Source: FEN-1297 sp963843605 (GTDB lineage: Bacteria; Bacteroidota; Ignavibacteria; Ignavibacteriales; Ignavibacteriaceae). From it: a stretch of 64,000 bases of DNA. Positions 26,560 through 36,790 of this stretch are shown here, piece by piece. The position numbers and the translations under genes are program-made. Under the pieces are notes generated by a model, which saw only the letters and a program-made list of their open reading frames with translations, did no database searches and was not told the origin of the DNA. The stretch covers positions 1,550,001 through 1,614,000 of the forward strand of contig CAWJLA010000001.1 in assembly GCA_963843605.1 (NCBI GenBank), read 5' to 3'. How positions within the stretch are numbered: position 1 is the first letter of the stretch; every line of letters begins with the position of its first letter.

Positions 26560-28015
26560 ATGCCTCTAAAAACATCCGTCATAATTCCATATTCGGAAGA
26601 AAATTTAGAATTAATCAATCTGCTTAAATGTAATCCGCTGGTGGGTGAGTGTTATGTTCTTACTTCGCCCGGCGACAATACTATTCCTGATTCTATACCG
26701 GTGGATAATTTATACTCTTCCGATTCATTAATAAAGATAAGCACTAAAGACATCGATGAATACATTCTCTTATTTACGGAAAACTGCGGTTTTGATCCGG
26801 GTCAGTTTGCCTTTGAAAGGTTTTTGGATGTAGCTGCCTCGACGAATGCCGGTTTAATATACTCGGATTATTTTGAAATTAAAAACGGACAGAAGATACC
26901 GCACGAAACCATTGACTACCAATTCGGCAGCATAAGAGACAATTTCGATTTCGGGGCCGTTATTCTGCTTAAAAGCAGGGCGCTGTTGAATTACGTTAAA
27001 TTTAATAAATCCGGCTACAACTTTTCGGGTTTGTATGACTTAAGACTGTACGTTTCAAGAAATTATTCCGTTATCAGAATACCAGAGAAACTATACACCA
27101 GGACGGGATATGACAGCAGAAAATCCGGCGAGAAAAATTTTGATTATGTGGATCCGAAAAATCAGCAAGTGCAATCGGAATATGAAGCCGCCGCAACCGT
27201 ACACTTAAAAGAAATCGGCGCCTGGTTAAAGCCGGAATTCGACAGCCTTCCTCCGGCAAATAATTCTTTTAAAATCGAAGCGTCTGTAATTATCCCGGTC
27301 AAGAACAGAGAGAAAACGATCGGCGAGGCAGTGAAATCGGCTTTGAAATCAAAAAACAAATTTCGATTTTAATGTTATAGTTGTTAACAATCATTCGGAT
27401 GATTCAACCGGGAAAATTCTCGATAGACTTTCGGAAACCGACAGCAGGCTCATCGTACTAGTGCCCGAAAGAAAGGATTTGAATATAGGCGGATGCTGGA
27501 ACGAAGCTATACTTCACGACAAGTGCGGACGTTATGCCGTTCAATTGGACAGCGATGATATTTACACCGACGAATTTACGATCCGGAAAATCATCGATAA
27601 ATTCAAAGTCGAAAATTCGGCGATGGTTATCGGCTCTTATAAGATTACGGATTTTAATTTAACTGAGCTTCCGCCGGGAATAATCGATCACAAAGAATGG
27701 TCAGAAGGCAACGGCAGAAACAACGCACTCAGAATAAACGGCCTGGGTGCACCTAGAGCATTTTATACGCCTGTAATCAGGGAGCTAAGGTTTCCCAACG
27801 TAAGCTACGGCGAAGATTATTCCGCGTGTCTGGCAATTTCAAGAAATTACAGAATAAGCCGGATATATGAGCCGATTTATATTTGCAGAAGATGGGAAGG
27901 AAACACCGACTCGGATTTAACAATCGAGCAGATAAATTCAAACAATATTTATAAGGATAGAATAAGAACCTTTGAAATACTGACAAGGCAGCTTCAGAAC
28001 CTGAACAACAAATAA
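26560..28015 (+). pseudogene. Double-domain glycosyltransferase family 2, interrupted by a +1 frameshift
   Basis: Two open frames form one gene: 26560-27372 (frame 1) and the frame-2 continuation to 28015. The first carries a GT2-like N-domain ('TSVIIPYSEENLELI') and the beginning of a second GT2 domain ('ASVIIPVKNREKTIGEAV'); the second continues it with 'NVIVVNNHSDDSTG', 'NIGGCWNEAI' and the DxD-type 'QLDSDDIYTDE'. Removing one A from the run of six at 27351-27356 restores a continuous product of about 484 residues reading 'SKTNFDFNVIVV'. The gene lies between GT4 and DUF4922. Sequencing error is likely; a real mutation is possible. Confidence 0.85.
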
Positions 28016-28065
28016 CAGAACAAGTATCTGGTAATAAACAGAAGTATTTATTTACAGTCGTCAAT

Positions 28066-29124
28066 ATGCATAAACCAATTAAAGTAGAGATTTTTGAAAA
28101 AGTTCTTTTTGAGAATAAAGAAGTTCAAGTTTTAATCGAAGAAGAAAACATAGCCGAAGCCGCCAGGCTGCTGCTAGTTAAACAAAAAGAGAATTGGCCC
28201 TTTTTAAATGACGGATACCAAGCATTAAAATTTCTGCAGACAAGGGAAATAACTTTTGATTCTTTCAGCATATCGCTTCAGTATAATCCCAACAGGATTA
28301 CGTCTTCAAAAGCAAAGGTTGATGAGACTTCGGTAAAAGGCAGGAACTGCTTCCTATGTTATTCAGGCCTTCCTCCTGAACAAAAGGGAATTCTTTATAA
28401 CGGCGCTTACCTGATATTATGCAATCCTTATCCTATCTTCCCGGAGCATTTTACAATGCCGAATATTAATCATTTCCCGCAGAACATTAAATCTTCGTTT
28501 AATACATTGCTGAATTTAAGTAAAGATCTATCCGAATATTACAGTGTCTTTTATAACGGTCCTCAATGCGGGGCATCCGCTCCGGACCATCTTCACTTTC
28601 AGGCAGGCACAAAAATGTTTCTGCCGGTCGAAAAAAATTTTGACGCACTAAAATCACTGTACGGCGAAGAAATTATAAAAAACAATACCCATGAGATATA
28701 CGGCATAGACGACGGAATAAGACGCTTCGTTTCCGTAGAAAGCAAGAATTATAATTCAATTATAAAAATATTCGGCCGGTTGTATAATACGCTTGAAAAA
28801 TTATACGGCTCCGACAAAGAACCACCGATGAATATTATCTCCGGATATACCGCGGAAAGGGGTTGGCGCGTTTTGTTTTTTTTAAGAGATAAACACCGGT
28901 CTTCTCACTATTTTAAAGAGGGCGAAGAAAGGGTACTGCTAAGCCCGGGCGCAACAGACATGGGCGGTATATGTATACTTCCTCTTGAAAAAGATTTTAA
29001 GAATTTGGATAAGTCAACCCTAAAGGAGATTTTCGCCGAAGTTACGATCGGAATAGAATATTTCAATTATGTCAAATCCGGATTAAAAAAAAGAATACAT
29101 CATCTTTTTAATTTTGGCTCATAA
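28066..29124 (+). CDS. DUF4922 protein, HIT/GalT-like nucleotidyltransferase fold
   Basis: 352 residues. The motif 'HLHFQ' (His175-x-His177-x-Gln179) within 'SAPDHLHFQAG' is the His-x-His-x-Gln active site of the GalT/Ap4A-phosphorylase branch of the HIT superfamily, and 'NCFLCYSGLP' (Cys95, Cys98) may bind zinc. I match it to DUF4922, a mainly Bacteroidota family without an established reaction as far as I know. A nucleotide-sugar phosphorylase or transferase role serving the two upstream glycosyltransferases is a reasonable inference. Its 3' end overlaps the convergent AI-2E gene by 17 bp. Confidence 0.82.
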   Translation: MHKPIKVEIFEKVLFENKEVQVLIEEENIAEAARLLLVKQKENWPFLNDGYQALKFLQTREITFDSFSISLQYNPNRITSSKAKVDETSVKGRNCFLCYSGLPPEQKGILYNGAYLILCNPYPIFPEHFTMPNINHFPQNIKSSFNTLLNLSKDLSEYYSVFYNGPQCGASAPDHLHFQAGTKMFLPVEKNFDALKSLYGEEIIKNNTHEIYGIDDGIRRFVSVESKNYNSIIKIFGRLYNTLEKLYGSDKEPPMNIISGYTAERGWRVLFFLRDKHRSSHYFKEGEERVLLSPGATDMGGICILPLEKDFKNLDKSTLKEIFAEVTIGIEYFNYVKSGLKKRIHHLFNFGS

Positions 29125-30262
29125 GATCCGATAAAAAGCCCATATTTTTAGAATCCGAATTAGATATTATTATTTTAATAATTGCCGTCAGCGGCACGGC
29201 CAGCAGCATCCCGACAACACCCCAAATATATCCCCAAATCAAGACCGACATTAAAATAAGCAGGGGATTTAAGTTCAGTCTTTTACCAACTATGCTCGTC
29301 TCAATTAAATTAAAAAATAATGTCTGAATAGCCCCGATTACAAGGGCAACAATTAAAGCAAAAGTAATCGACTCATACTGCAGCAACGCCATTATTACCG
29401 GCAGTACCAGAGCCGCAGCAGACCCGATAGTAGGAATAAAATTAAAAAGAAAAACGAACAGGCCCCAGATAATCGGAAAATCTATACCTAAAATCCATAA
29501 GAAAAACGATACGGCAATACCGGCGCTTAAATTAATTAGTATCTTTAAAATTATATAGCGCTGAATCTGTTCAGTTATCACTTTAAATGTATTGGCTAAT
29601 TTTGTTTCCTTCTGCTGTCTTTCCAGTTTAAGTTTTTCTTCCATCCATTCCTGGCTACCGGCAGTGCTGTCCTGCGCCGCAGTCTGATATTTGTTTTTCA
29701 GTTTCTTTAATTCCGGCTTTACTTTTTTATGTACGAATCTGGTTTTAAATGCTTCATAAACGGTATTATGGCCGGTCATTATGAAAATAAAAAAGAAAAG
29801 CACAAACAGAATATTCCCGATAAAAGTAAATGTTGAGGCAAATATACCGCCGGCAAGAATCTTATAGTCGATTTTGGAAATTATTCTTTGAATTGAAAAA
29901 TATCTTAGATATGGGTCCCTTATTTTTAATGATACGGCCGCACTGCTTATTATATGATTCAGCTTGTTAAAATATTCCGGCGCTTCCTCTCCGAACCGGA
30001 TGAATGAACCCACAATAAACGAGGATATTCCCCACATAAATAAAATCAGAACAAGTATATCTATTATTAATATCAGATAAAGCGGGAACCGGTATTTTTC
30101 AAGATATGAATTAAACGGTGAAAACAGGAAAAACAGAAAATATGCAATTACAAAAGGAATAAAAATATGATTTAATTCCTTTAACACCGCGGCTATTACA
30201 ACTAATCCTATGACGGTGATAAAAAATTTTTCGGAGGAATCCGTTAATATTTTTTTAGCCAT
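29108..30262 (-). CDS. AI-2E family transporter (PerM/YdiK-like permease)
   Basis: 384 residues with about seven or eight hydrophobic helices and the family features 'NFIPTIGSAAALVLPV' and 'LNLNPLLILMSVLIWG'. A charged cytoplasmic insertion (about 185-225, 'KKLKNKYQTAAQDS' and 'LERQQKETKL') splits the helices. Family members include a quorum-signal exporter and Na+/H+ antiporters, so the substrate cannot be assigned. The start 'MAKKILTD' looks right. It overlaps the DUF4922 gene tail-to-tail. Confidence 0.85.
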   Translation of the reverse strand: MAKKILTDSSEKFFITVIGLVVIAAVLKELNHIFIPFVIAYFLFFLFSPFNSYLEKYRFPLYLILIIDILVLILFMWGISSFIVGSFIRFGEEAPEYFNKLNHIISSAAVSLKIRDPYLRYFSIQRIISKIDYKILAGGIFASTFTFIGNILFVLFFFIFIMTGHNTVYEAFKTRFVHKKVKPELKKLKNKYQTAAQDSTAGSQEWMEEKLKLERQQKETKLANTFKVITEQIQRYIILKILINLSAGIAVSFFLWILGIDFPIIWGLFVFLFNFIPTIGSAAALVLPVIMALLQYESITFALIVALVIGAIQTLFFNLIETSIVGKRLNLNPLLILMSVLIWGYIWGVVGMLLAVPLTAIIKIIISNSDSKNMGFLSDLMSQN

Positions 30263-30312
30263 AAAATTTTTTCAGTTAATAAAAAGCCTGTTATTCCTTA
30301 AAACTTTTTTAC

Positions 30313-31648
30313 TTAATTTAATCCGGACGGCGTTTGCGGTGTAGTCAATAAGTATTTAAATAGTTCCCATCTTTTTTCGGGATTATTAATAGTACCTCCG
30401 TGTTTGACTATGAAATCTTTAATCAGATCCTGTCCCAGGTTATAATTTATAACATAACTTCTGTAGGTATTGATAAATCTTATCCTCTGGGCCGCAGTTT
30501 CAGGACTCGATTAATAAATACTTTTCCAGCCATTCCGCCGTTTTTTCCCTTGACCATTTACCGTCGAGATAGTTTTTAGCGGCTTCGTTGCCGGCATAGC
30601 TTAATTCATGAGTCAGTTTTAATAATTTAAAATATTCATCTGCCTTCGAAGTATCCAGCCCTGCCAGCGGGAATAAAACATCTCTTTCAAAACCAATCCT
30701 TGCTTCGCCTGGAAATACCATGTCTATTCCGAAATTTGCGGTGCCTTCTGCAATTAGAGACTGCGGACTGAATAACGGGTATACGGTGAATTCCATCCAT
30801 CCTCTTTTTTTGACGAGATTTTCTTCTAAAAGCGTATTATATACATGATGTCCGGGATATCCTTCATGTGCGGCAAGATCTATTGCCCGGTCAATATATA
30901 TAGGCAGATCGGTGTTCACCTGAATTAAACTGAAATAGTTTCCCTTATACCAGTTATAACCGCTCCAAGGTTTATCGGTAACATATTCAACTTTAAAGTT
31001 TTCGCTTTCCGGCAGTTTTATGTGCCTAAGCGTAATATTTCTGCATTCTTGAATAGCCGCTTTGAAGACAGTGTCTATTTTATCTTTGGGAATTATGAAC
31101 GACTTTTTAAAATCGACGAGTCTTTTTGAAAGAGAACCTTTGCCGGGTAACAAAACATTCAGGCGGTCTAAAATTTCCGTATAATGTTTTTCCGGATATT
31201 CAGGTGAGACGGCGTCGTATAAATCCTTGCTTTCCTGATCGAAAGTAAAACTGCCGCCTTTTTCCATAAATATTTTTGCTTTAACGGCAAGAAGCTGTTT
31301 ATATAAAAACCTGTACCGCATCTGCTGTATCTTGTCGGCTTTTTCTTTACCCAGATCATCAAGTTTATTTAATAAACTATCGGCATCTGCGCTGCATTCG
31401 TCTAGCATTTTAACAGTATCATCCTTTGTTTCAAGTTTATCTTTCGGTTCCCAGGCCGTAGGACCGTAATAAGCATCCACAAAATCCTTATCGGTTTGTC
31501 CGGCCCGCAAAACTAATTTCACATAATTCTCGGATATATTGTTCATTTTTTTATCCAATTCATCGTTATTAAATGAATTATTTTTTTTTGCGCACGACGA
31601 AAATAATAATAATGACAAAGAAAGAAATATTGATAACCTTTTTAACAT
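30313..31648 (-). pseudogene. DUF885-type metallopeptidase-like lipoprotein, C-terminus frameshifted
   Basis: The first frame (30500-31648, 382 residues) begins with a lipoprotein signal with Cys19 ('LLLFSSCAKK') and carries the gluzincin-like 'AHEGYPGHHVYN' and the downstream Glu in 'LIAEGTANFG'. It stops at 30500, but the +1 frame continues with about 60 residues ('QRIRFINTYRSYVINYNLGQ' and on) that match the normal DUF885 end, finishing at 30313. Deleting one base between 30503 and 30513 gives 'LLISPETAAQR' and a full-length protein. The active-site part is intact even in the short form. Probable periplasmic zinc peptidase; substrate unknown. Confidence 0.8.
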
Positions 31649-31816
31649 TGTTTTTCCGTAATTAAAAATAAATGTCGCGAAAAATATTTAAAGTGCTTGC
31701 ATTACATCAGAAAGCTTGTAAATGAAATTTATTAATCTGGAATACTAATCATACGCTAAACATAAATTCAATTTTTAAAATACATCTTTGGATAGAGCCG
31801 GTAAATAAATTTAATG

Positions 31817-32179
31817 TTATTTCTTTCTCATACGGTCTTCAAAGTGATATTTCACCGCTAATCCGATATAAGCCGCACATACAACCGTTATAATAATTTG
31901 GGTAGTAAATATAAAATATGAGGTAACGGATCCTTTATTCTGAAGCCCGTCAATCACTCTTAATCCGGTGCCCAGAAAGCCGAGTGAGGTAAGCAGAACG
32001 GACGCCTGCATTGATTTCTTAAAATATATTTCATTGTTTGCCGTTTTAGATAACATAACTAATGCAGCTCCGAGCAAAGCAGGAATTAATGCAGAGAAGG
32101 ATGTTTGCCTTATATATAAATACCCGGTAACTCCCAGGACAATTAATACTATCCCGAAAATTTTAGTAATCTTTACCAT
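31817..32179 (-). CDS. Small four-helix membrane protein, unknown
   Basis: 120 residues with four hydrophobic segments (about 7-22, 30-46, 60-78, 88-108) and a basic C-terminus 'FEDRMRKK'. I do not recognise a family. It sits between the DUF885 gene and the ABC exporter on the same strand, 51 bp downstream of the exporter start side of the locus, and may be cotranscribed with either. Confidence 0.6.
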   Translation of the reverse strand: MVKITKIFGIVLIVLGVTGYLYIRQTSFSALIPALLGAALVMLSKTANNEIYFKKSMQASVLLTSLGFLGTGLRVIDGLQNKGSVTSYFIFTTQIIITVVCAAYIGLAVKYHFEDRMRKK

Positions 32180-32230
32180 TGTTTAACTTATGAGAGATAA
32201 TTAAAAGAAAATCAGTTCTCTAAAATAATA

Positions 32231-34003
32231 TTATTTGGGAATAAATGACGGGAGATTCTTGTTGTCCCTTTCCCCAATTTGCTGACGCCACATTGCATAA
32301 TAGAGCCCCTTCTGTTCAACTAATTCATTATGGTTCCCGGATTCAATTATACTGCCCCTTTCCAGGACATAAATTCTGTCTGCATGAAGCACCGTGGAAA
32401 GACGGTGCGCGATTAATATGGTGATCAGGTCCTTACCCTTAGATATTTCCCTTATTGTCGTAGTAATTTCATCTTCTGTCAGAGAATCGAGTGCGGAAGT
32501 TGCTTCATCGAACACAAGTATATTAGGTTTTCGAAGCAGTGCTCTGGCAATCGACAGCCTCTGCCTCTCGCCGCCGGATACTTTCACTCCGCCTTCGCCG
32601 ATCATTGTATTTATACCGTTGTCGGCACGGGCCAGAAGGTTTTGGCATGCTGCCTTCTCAAGTACTTCCATGCATTCATCGTCGGTTGCGGACGGATTAA
32701 CAAATAAGAGATTTTCTTTTATTGTTCCCGAGAACAGTTGGGTATCCTGTGTTACGAATCCTATTTTTATCCTGAGTTCGTCAAAATCAATCTGTGTGCT
32801 TGAACTTCCGTTATATAATATTTCGCCTGTCTGCGGAGTATAAAGTCCGACAAGCATTTTTACCAATGTTGTTTTCCCCGCTCCGGATGGTCCCACGAAT
32901 GCAATTGTCTCACCGAGCTCGGTGCAGAACGAAATATTATTTAAAGCGTTGCTCGCGGCACTTTGATGTTTGAACGATACATTGATGAATTCAAGATTTC
33001 TGACACGGCCTAATGTTAACGGAGAGGCGGGTTTTTTCTCTACGGGCAATTTTAAAATATCTCCGAAGTTTATAAGCGACACCTCTGCTTCCCTGTATAT
33101 ATTTATTATATCGCCAAGACTTTGAAGCGGCCCGAAAATAAAGAATGAATAAAGAAACAGCGAAAAGAATTCGCCCACCGTAACCGCCCTTATATATATC
33201 AAATAAAGCATTATAAAAATGATGCTAGTTCTGATAAAATTAACGCAGGTTCCCTGAACAAAGCTTAAACTCCTGATATACTTTACCTTTTTTAATTCAA
33301 GCTCCAGAATTTTATCTGTTGTGGCATTAAGTCTGCTTATTTCCTGCTTTCCTAAACCCAGGCTCTTTACAAGCTCAATATTACGCAATGATTCCGTTGT
33401 AGTACCTGCAAGTGCTGTCGTTTCATCTACAATTATCTTCTGTATTTTTTTTATCTTTCTGCTTAACACCGAACTGATTGTTCCCAGAATTGGAACTGCG
33501 GAGAAGAATACCGGTGCAATCAGCCAATAAACATTTATTGCGTATATGGTGACGAAAATTATTCCAACCAGCGAGGTAAAAAGTATGTTGACTGCAGCGC
33601 CAATTAATTTTTCGACATCGATTCTTACTTTTTGAAGTACTCCCAGGGTTTGTCCGCTTCTTTGATCTTCAAAAAGAGAATACGGAAGTTCAAGCGAATG
33701 CTTTATACCGTCGGTATAAATTTTCGCTCCCAGTCTTTGAGTTATTACATTTACGTAGTAGTCCTGAAAGTTTTTTGCAAGTCTGCTTACAAAGGCAACT
33801 CCTACCGCTGCCGCCAGTAGTGTAAATATTCCTTTGAAAAATTGGGACGACGTGTACTGATTGAATTTCGTGGCATATTTGTCTATAACGATCCTGTAAA
33901 TCCAGGGATCTAACAGCGAGAATATCTGGTTAACCGCCGCGAGTAATAATGCAAGCAGTATCAGCTTCCAATACGTCTTTAAATAAGTATATAGTAATTT
34001 CAT
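32231..34003 (-). CDS. ABC exporter, fused permease and ATPase (MsbA-like)
   Basis: 590-residue half transporter: six transmembrane helices (about 1-310), then an ABC ATPase with Walker A 'GPSGAGKTT', Q-loop 'VTQDTQLF', signature 'VSGGERQRL', Walker B 'ILVFDEATSALD' and switch His in 'LIAHRLS'. It functions as a homodimer in the inner membrane, exporting lipids, drugs or peptides. The family is large and no neighbour indicates the cargo. Confidence 0.92.
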   Translation of the reverse strand: MKLLYTYLKTYWKLILLALLLAAVNQIFSLLDPWIYRIVIDKYATKFNQYTSSQFFKGIFTLLAAAVGVAFVSRLAKNFQDYYVNVITQRLGAKIYTDGIKHSLELPYSLFEDQRSGQTLGVLQKVRIDVEKLIGAAVNILFTSLVGIIFVTIYAINVYWLIAPVFFSAVPILGTISSVLSRKIKKIQKIIVDETTALAGTTTESLRNIELVKSLGLGKQEISRLNATTDKILELELKKVKYIRSLSFVQGTCVNFIRTSIIFIMLYLIYIRAVTVGEFFSLFLYSFFIFGPLQSLGDIINIYREAEVSLINFGDILKLPVEKKPASPLTLGRVRNLEFINVSFKHQSAASNALNNISFCTELGETIAFVGPSGAGKTTLVKMLVGLYTPQTGEILYNGSSSTQIDFDELRIKIGFVTQDTQLFSGTIKENLLFVNPSATDDECMEVLEKAACQNLLARADNGINTMIGEGGVKVSGGERQRLSIARALLRKPNILVFDEATSALDSLTEDEITTTIREISKGKDLITILIAHRLSTVLHADRIYVLERGSIIESGNHNELVEQKGLYYAMWRQQIGERDNKNLPSFIPK

Positions 34004-34103
34004 TGGGTTTAGGCAAAAATAACCAAACCGTACGATAAGAATGTGGAGGAAATAGAAGTTTGTTTATAACTTGACGGAAAATACATAAGACGGTGAATGA
34101 ATT

Positions 34104-34130
34104 AAAAAGCCCGCCTAGACGGGCTTTTCT
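34104..34130 (-). terminator. Rho-independent terminator of the HU gene
   Basis: 9-bp perfect stem AAAAGCCCG/CGGGCTTTT (34105-34113 and 34120-34128) with a 6-nt loop. On the minus strand it ends in TTTTTAATT, 18 bp past the HU stop codon. It is nearly symmetrical and could act on both strands. Confidence 0.85.
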
Positions 34131-34147
34131 TCATTAATGCATAATTT

Positions 34148-34432
34148 TTATAATACTGCGTCTTTAGCTGCTTTTGCAATTCTGAATTTCAAAACTTTCT
34201 TAGCAGGAATAACCATGGTTTCGCCTGTAGCGGGGTTTCTGCCCATTCTTTTCTTACGACTTACTACCACTAATTTACCTAGGCCAGGAAGCACAAAAGA
34301 TTTTTTAGCTTCCTTGTAAGCTAATGCAGACAGTTCATCCAAAAATTGGCCAGCCAATTTTTTGGTAGTACCGGTTTTTTTTGATAGATGATCAAGAACT
34401 TGTGACTTGGTCATTGGTTTAGCCTTTGCCAT
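34148..34432 (-). CDS. HU/IHF-family DNA-binding protein
   Basis: 94-residue basic nucleoid protein. Helical dimer core 'MTKSQVLDHLSKKTG', then the beta-arm signature 'GRNPATGETMVIPAKKVLKF'. It binds and bends DNA as a dimer. Monocistronic: it has its own terminator and a 298-bp upstream gap (34433-34730) that is very AT-rich near the gene and contains a small CCGGC-rich hairpin around 34617; otherwise I see nothing in that gap. Confidence 0.95.
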   Translation of the reverse strand: MAKAKPMTKSQVLDHLSKKTGTTKKLAGQFLDELSALAYKEAKKSFVLPGLGKLVVVSRKKRMGRNPATGETMVIPAKKVLKFRIAKAAKDAVL

Positions 34433-34730
34433 AGTATTAACCTTTGTTTATGTATGAAATAATGTTAACTCACACGTGAAATTATAAATAATTTAAATTA
34501 AATAAAATATTTATTTGGTTTTATTTAAAATAATTTTGCGGATGAATGTCTTTTCGGCCTCAATTAATGGGCATGAATTAAATACACCTTACGCTTCACC
34601 CCTTATTTAAGGTACTCCGGCAAATGTCGGTTTGATGCAAATCTATTACTTTCTGTTTTGTAGCTTAAACTTTATTTATTTATTTTCATACATATTGTTT
34701 TATTAAAAATAATCCCCTGTATAAACCTTA

Positions 34731-36665
34731 ATGCGTAAATTTCTTTTTTCCCTGATCTGCATTTTATCTATATCTGCTCCGCGTGCAGAGGTGCGCTATA
34801 TTTATTCGCTTTCCATTTCCTCCCTGCGGGATACGGTAAAAACGGACTCTTTAAAAGCTTCCACGGAAAATGATTCTCTGAAAATTAAAACTAAAAGAGA
34901 CACTTTAAGGCCTGTTAATGCAAAACCTAATTTTGATTACAGCCGCTTTCTTAACAGACAGGATATTGACAGATCAAATTATAAATATACCGGAGATTTA
35001 TTCGGCAATTTCGGATTTGATTATATGAGAGATTACGGTCTTGACGGGCATCCGAACGAAAATATGTTATACGGAGTAGGGTATAACGGCATCAGTTATA
35101 TTGAAGACGGTGTTCTCTTAAATAACAGACTTCAGAATAATTTTGACTTGAACAACGTTCAGTCCGAATATATTGATTCAATTGAAGTCCTGCCGCTGAC
35201 GCGCGGGTTCTTGTACGGTATATATAATAATAACGCAACGGTTGTTTTCCATGATAGGGATTTTTTCACCAAACAACCTTATTCGAGAATAAAATATTAC
35301 CAGGGACCGAACGGCGAAGCGATGATTGACGCAATATTTAATCAGCTGGCTTACAAAAAATTTAAATTTTCCGTTGATATCACAAACAGAAAATTCGACA
35401 GCAGCTATGCAAACAGTGCGTACAGCCAGTGGATGATAAAAGGAAATATAAAATATTACATCAGCAATGAATGGAATATGACCGCTTCATATAATTACGC
35501 AAAGTCATCGGTCGGACTTAACGGCGGTGTAAAGTCGGATACAATTACTAATCCGGCACTCGGCTTAACCGGATATTTGTATAACCCTCAGCTTGCGAGC
35601 GTAAATTCGCAGGCAAATGATCTTAACTACAAAAGCCACTTATTCGGTTTACACCTGCTCGGCGATTATACAAAATTCTCTTATACGGATTTAACCTTTT
35701 ATTACTATTTCAACGAAACGGATATGAACGATAAATCGGATTCGTTATTTTACAAAAGTATCGATAAAGAAAAACTCCTGGGATTAAATCTTGACCAGAG
35801 AATTTATGCCGGTATTTTCGGCTTAAGCCTGCACGCAAATTATGAATCTGGCCGAATGAAATACTATTCATTATCAAACGGTTATTCCGGTTTTTACCCT
35901 GTCTCATATAATAATTTAAGCCTCGCACCTATTTTCAATGCTTATTTATTTGACAGCACCCTTGTACCGTCGTTATTCTTCAAATTTTCTCGCAACAGCA
36001 TTCAGGAGAATTTGGGATTGAACGGAACTTACGCAGGCTGGGGCGGAGATTTAACTTACCTTTTAACCGGAGGATTAAAATTTTATTTGGGATTTTCAAA
36101 TTATAAACCCGGCCCCGGTCAGCAATTTGTTTATAACTATGAAATAGGTGCAACAATAAAAACAGAAAACGCCGGCATTGATATAAAATTATTTAAAAGA
36201 AATAACTATTCCGATTACAATAGATATGCATTCCCGGTAGATTCAAATTATACCATATCCGATCTACTGGGAACATCGATAAATTTAAAAGTATTAATCT
36301 GGAAGATTGCACTGGAATCGCACGGCTACTATTACAATAGTCCGAATATATCCGGATTGTTTTATCATTTCCCTCAAGTAAGCTTGAACGGGGGAGTGTA
36401 TTACGAAAGCTATCTTTTTAACAATAACCTGAATTTAAAAACGGGTTTTGCCGTAAATTTTATCGGCAAAAGAAAAGAACCCGGTTTCGGAAAGCTAGGA
36501 TCGGACTTTAATTTGGATTTTACTCTTGCAGGCGAGATACAAAAATTAGCTTACGTTTATTTTACCTGGGAAAACCTGCTCGACAATCAATATTATATCA
36601 TCCCTTATTACCCGCTGCCTTCCAGAAACATACGTTTCGGCATCGCGTGGGAATTATTTAACTGA
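34731..36665 (+). CDS. TonB-dependent-receptor-like outer-membrane barrel with a reduced plug
   Basis: 644 residues: signal peptide (1-19), a Ser/Thr/Lys-rich linker, a short plug-like segment (about 75-180, with 'GISYIEDGVLLNN' and 'SIEVLPLTRGFLYG'), then alternating aromatic beta strands to the end 'NIRFGIAWELFN', with the TonB-receptor-style 'YFTWENLLDNQYY' near the C-terminus. There is no carboxypeptidase-like N-domain and no clear TonB box. It is shorter than usual receptors. Ligand unknown. The following genes are on the opposite strand, so it appears monocistronic. Confidence 0.72.
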   Translation: MRKFLFSLICILSISAPRAEVRYIYSLSISSLRDTVKTDSLKASTENDSLKIKTKRDTLRPVNAKPNFDYSRFLNRQDIDRSNYKYTGDLFGNFGFDYMRDYGLDGHPNENMLYGVGYNGISYIEDGVLLNNRLQNNFDLNNVQSEYIDSIEVLPLTRGFLYGIYNNNATVVFHDRDFFTKQPYSRIKYYQGPNGEAMIDAIFNQLAYKKFKFSVDITNRKFDSSYANSAYSQWMIKGNIKYYISNEWNMTASYNYAKSSVGLNGGVKSDTITNPALGLTGYLYNPQLASVNSQANDLNYKSHLFGLHLLGDYTKFSYTDLTFYYYFNETDMNDKSDSLFYKSIDKEKLLGLNLDQRIYAGIFGLSLHANYESGRMKYYSLSNGYSGFYPVSYNNLSLAPIFNAYLFDSTLVPSLFFKFSRNSIQENLGLNGTYAGWGGDLTYLLTGGLKFYLGFSNYKPGPGQQFVYNYEIGATIKTENAGIDIKLFKRNNYSDYNRYAFPVDSNYTISDLLGTSINLKVLIWKIALESHGYYYNSPNISGLFYHFPQVSLNGGVYYESYLFNNNLNLKTGFAVNFIGKRKEPGFGKLGSDFNLDFTLAGEIQKLAYVYFTWENLLDNQYYIIPYYPLPSRNIRFGIAWELFN

Positions 36666-36790
36666 TTATTACTGATCTTCCCCAAATTAATAAAAATTAA
36701 ACGCCGATTTCACGGCATCCCCATATTTGCATTACTCAAACACAACTAATCGTTCATCAGTCTTCTTGAATAAGAGTTTGATTTTTTTCC

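Noticed and set aside
27351..27357. Programmed -1 frameshift heptamer A AAA AAC in the GT2 gene
   Set aside because: The heptamer is in phase, but -1 slippage leads to frame 3, while the rest of the gene is in frame 2 (+1).
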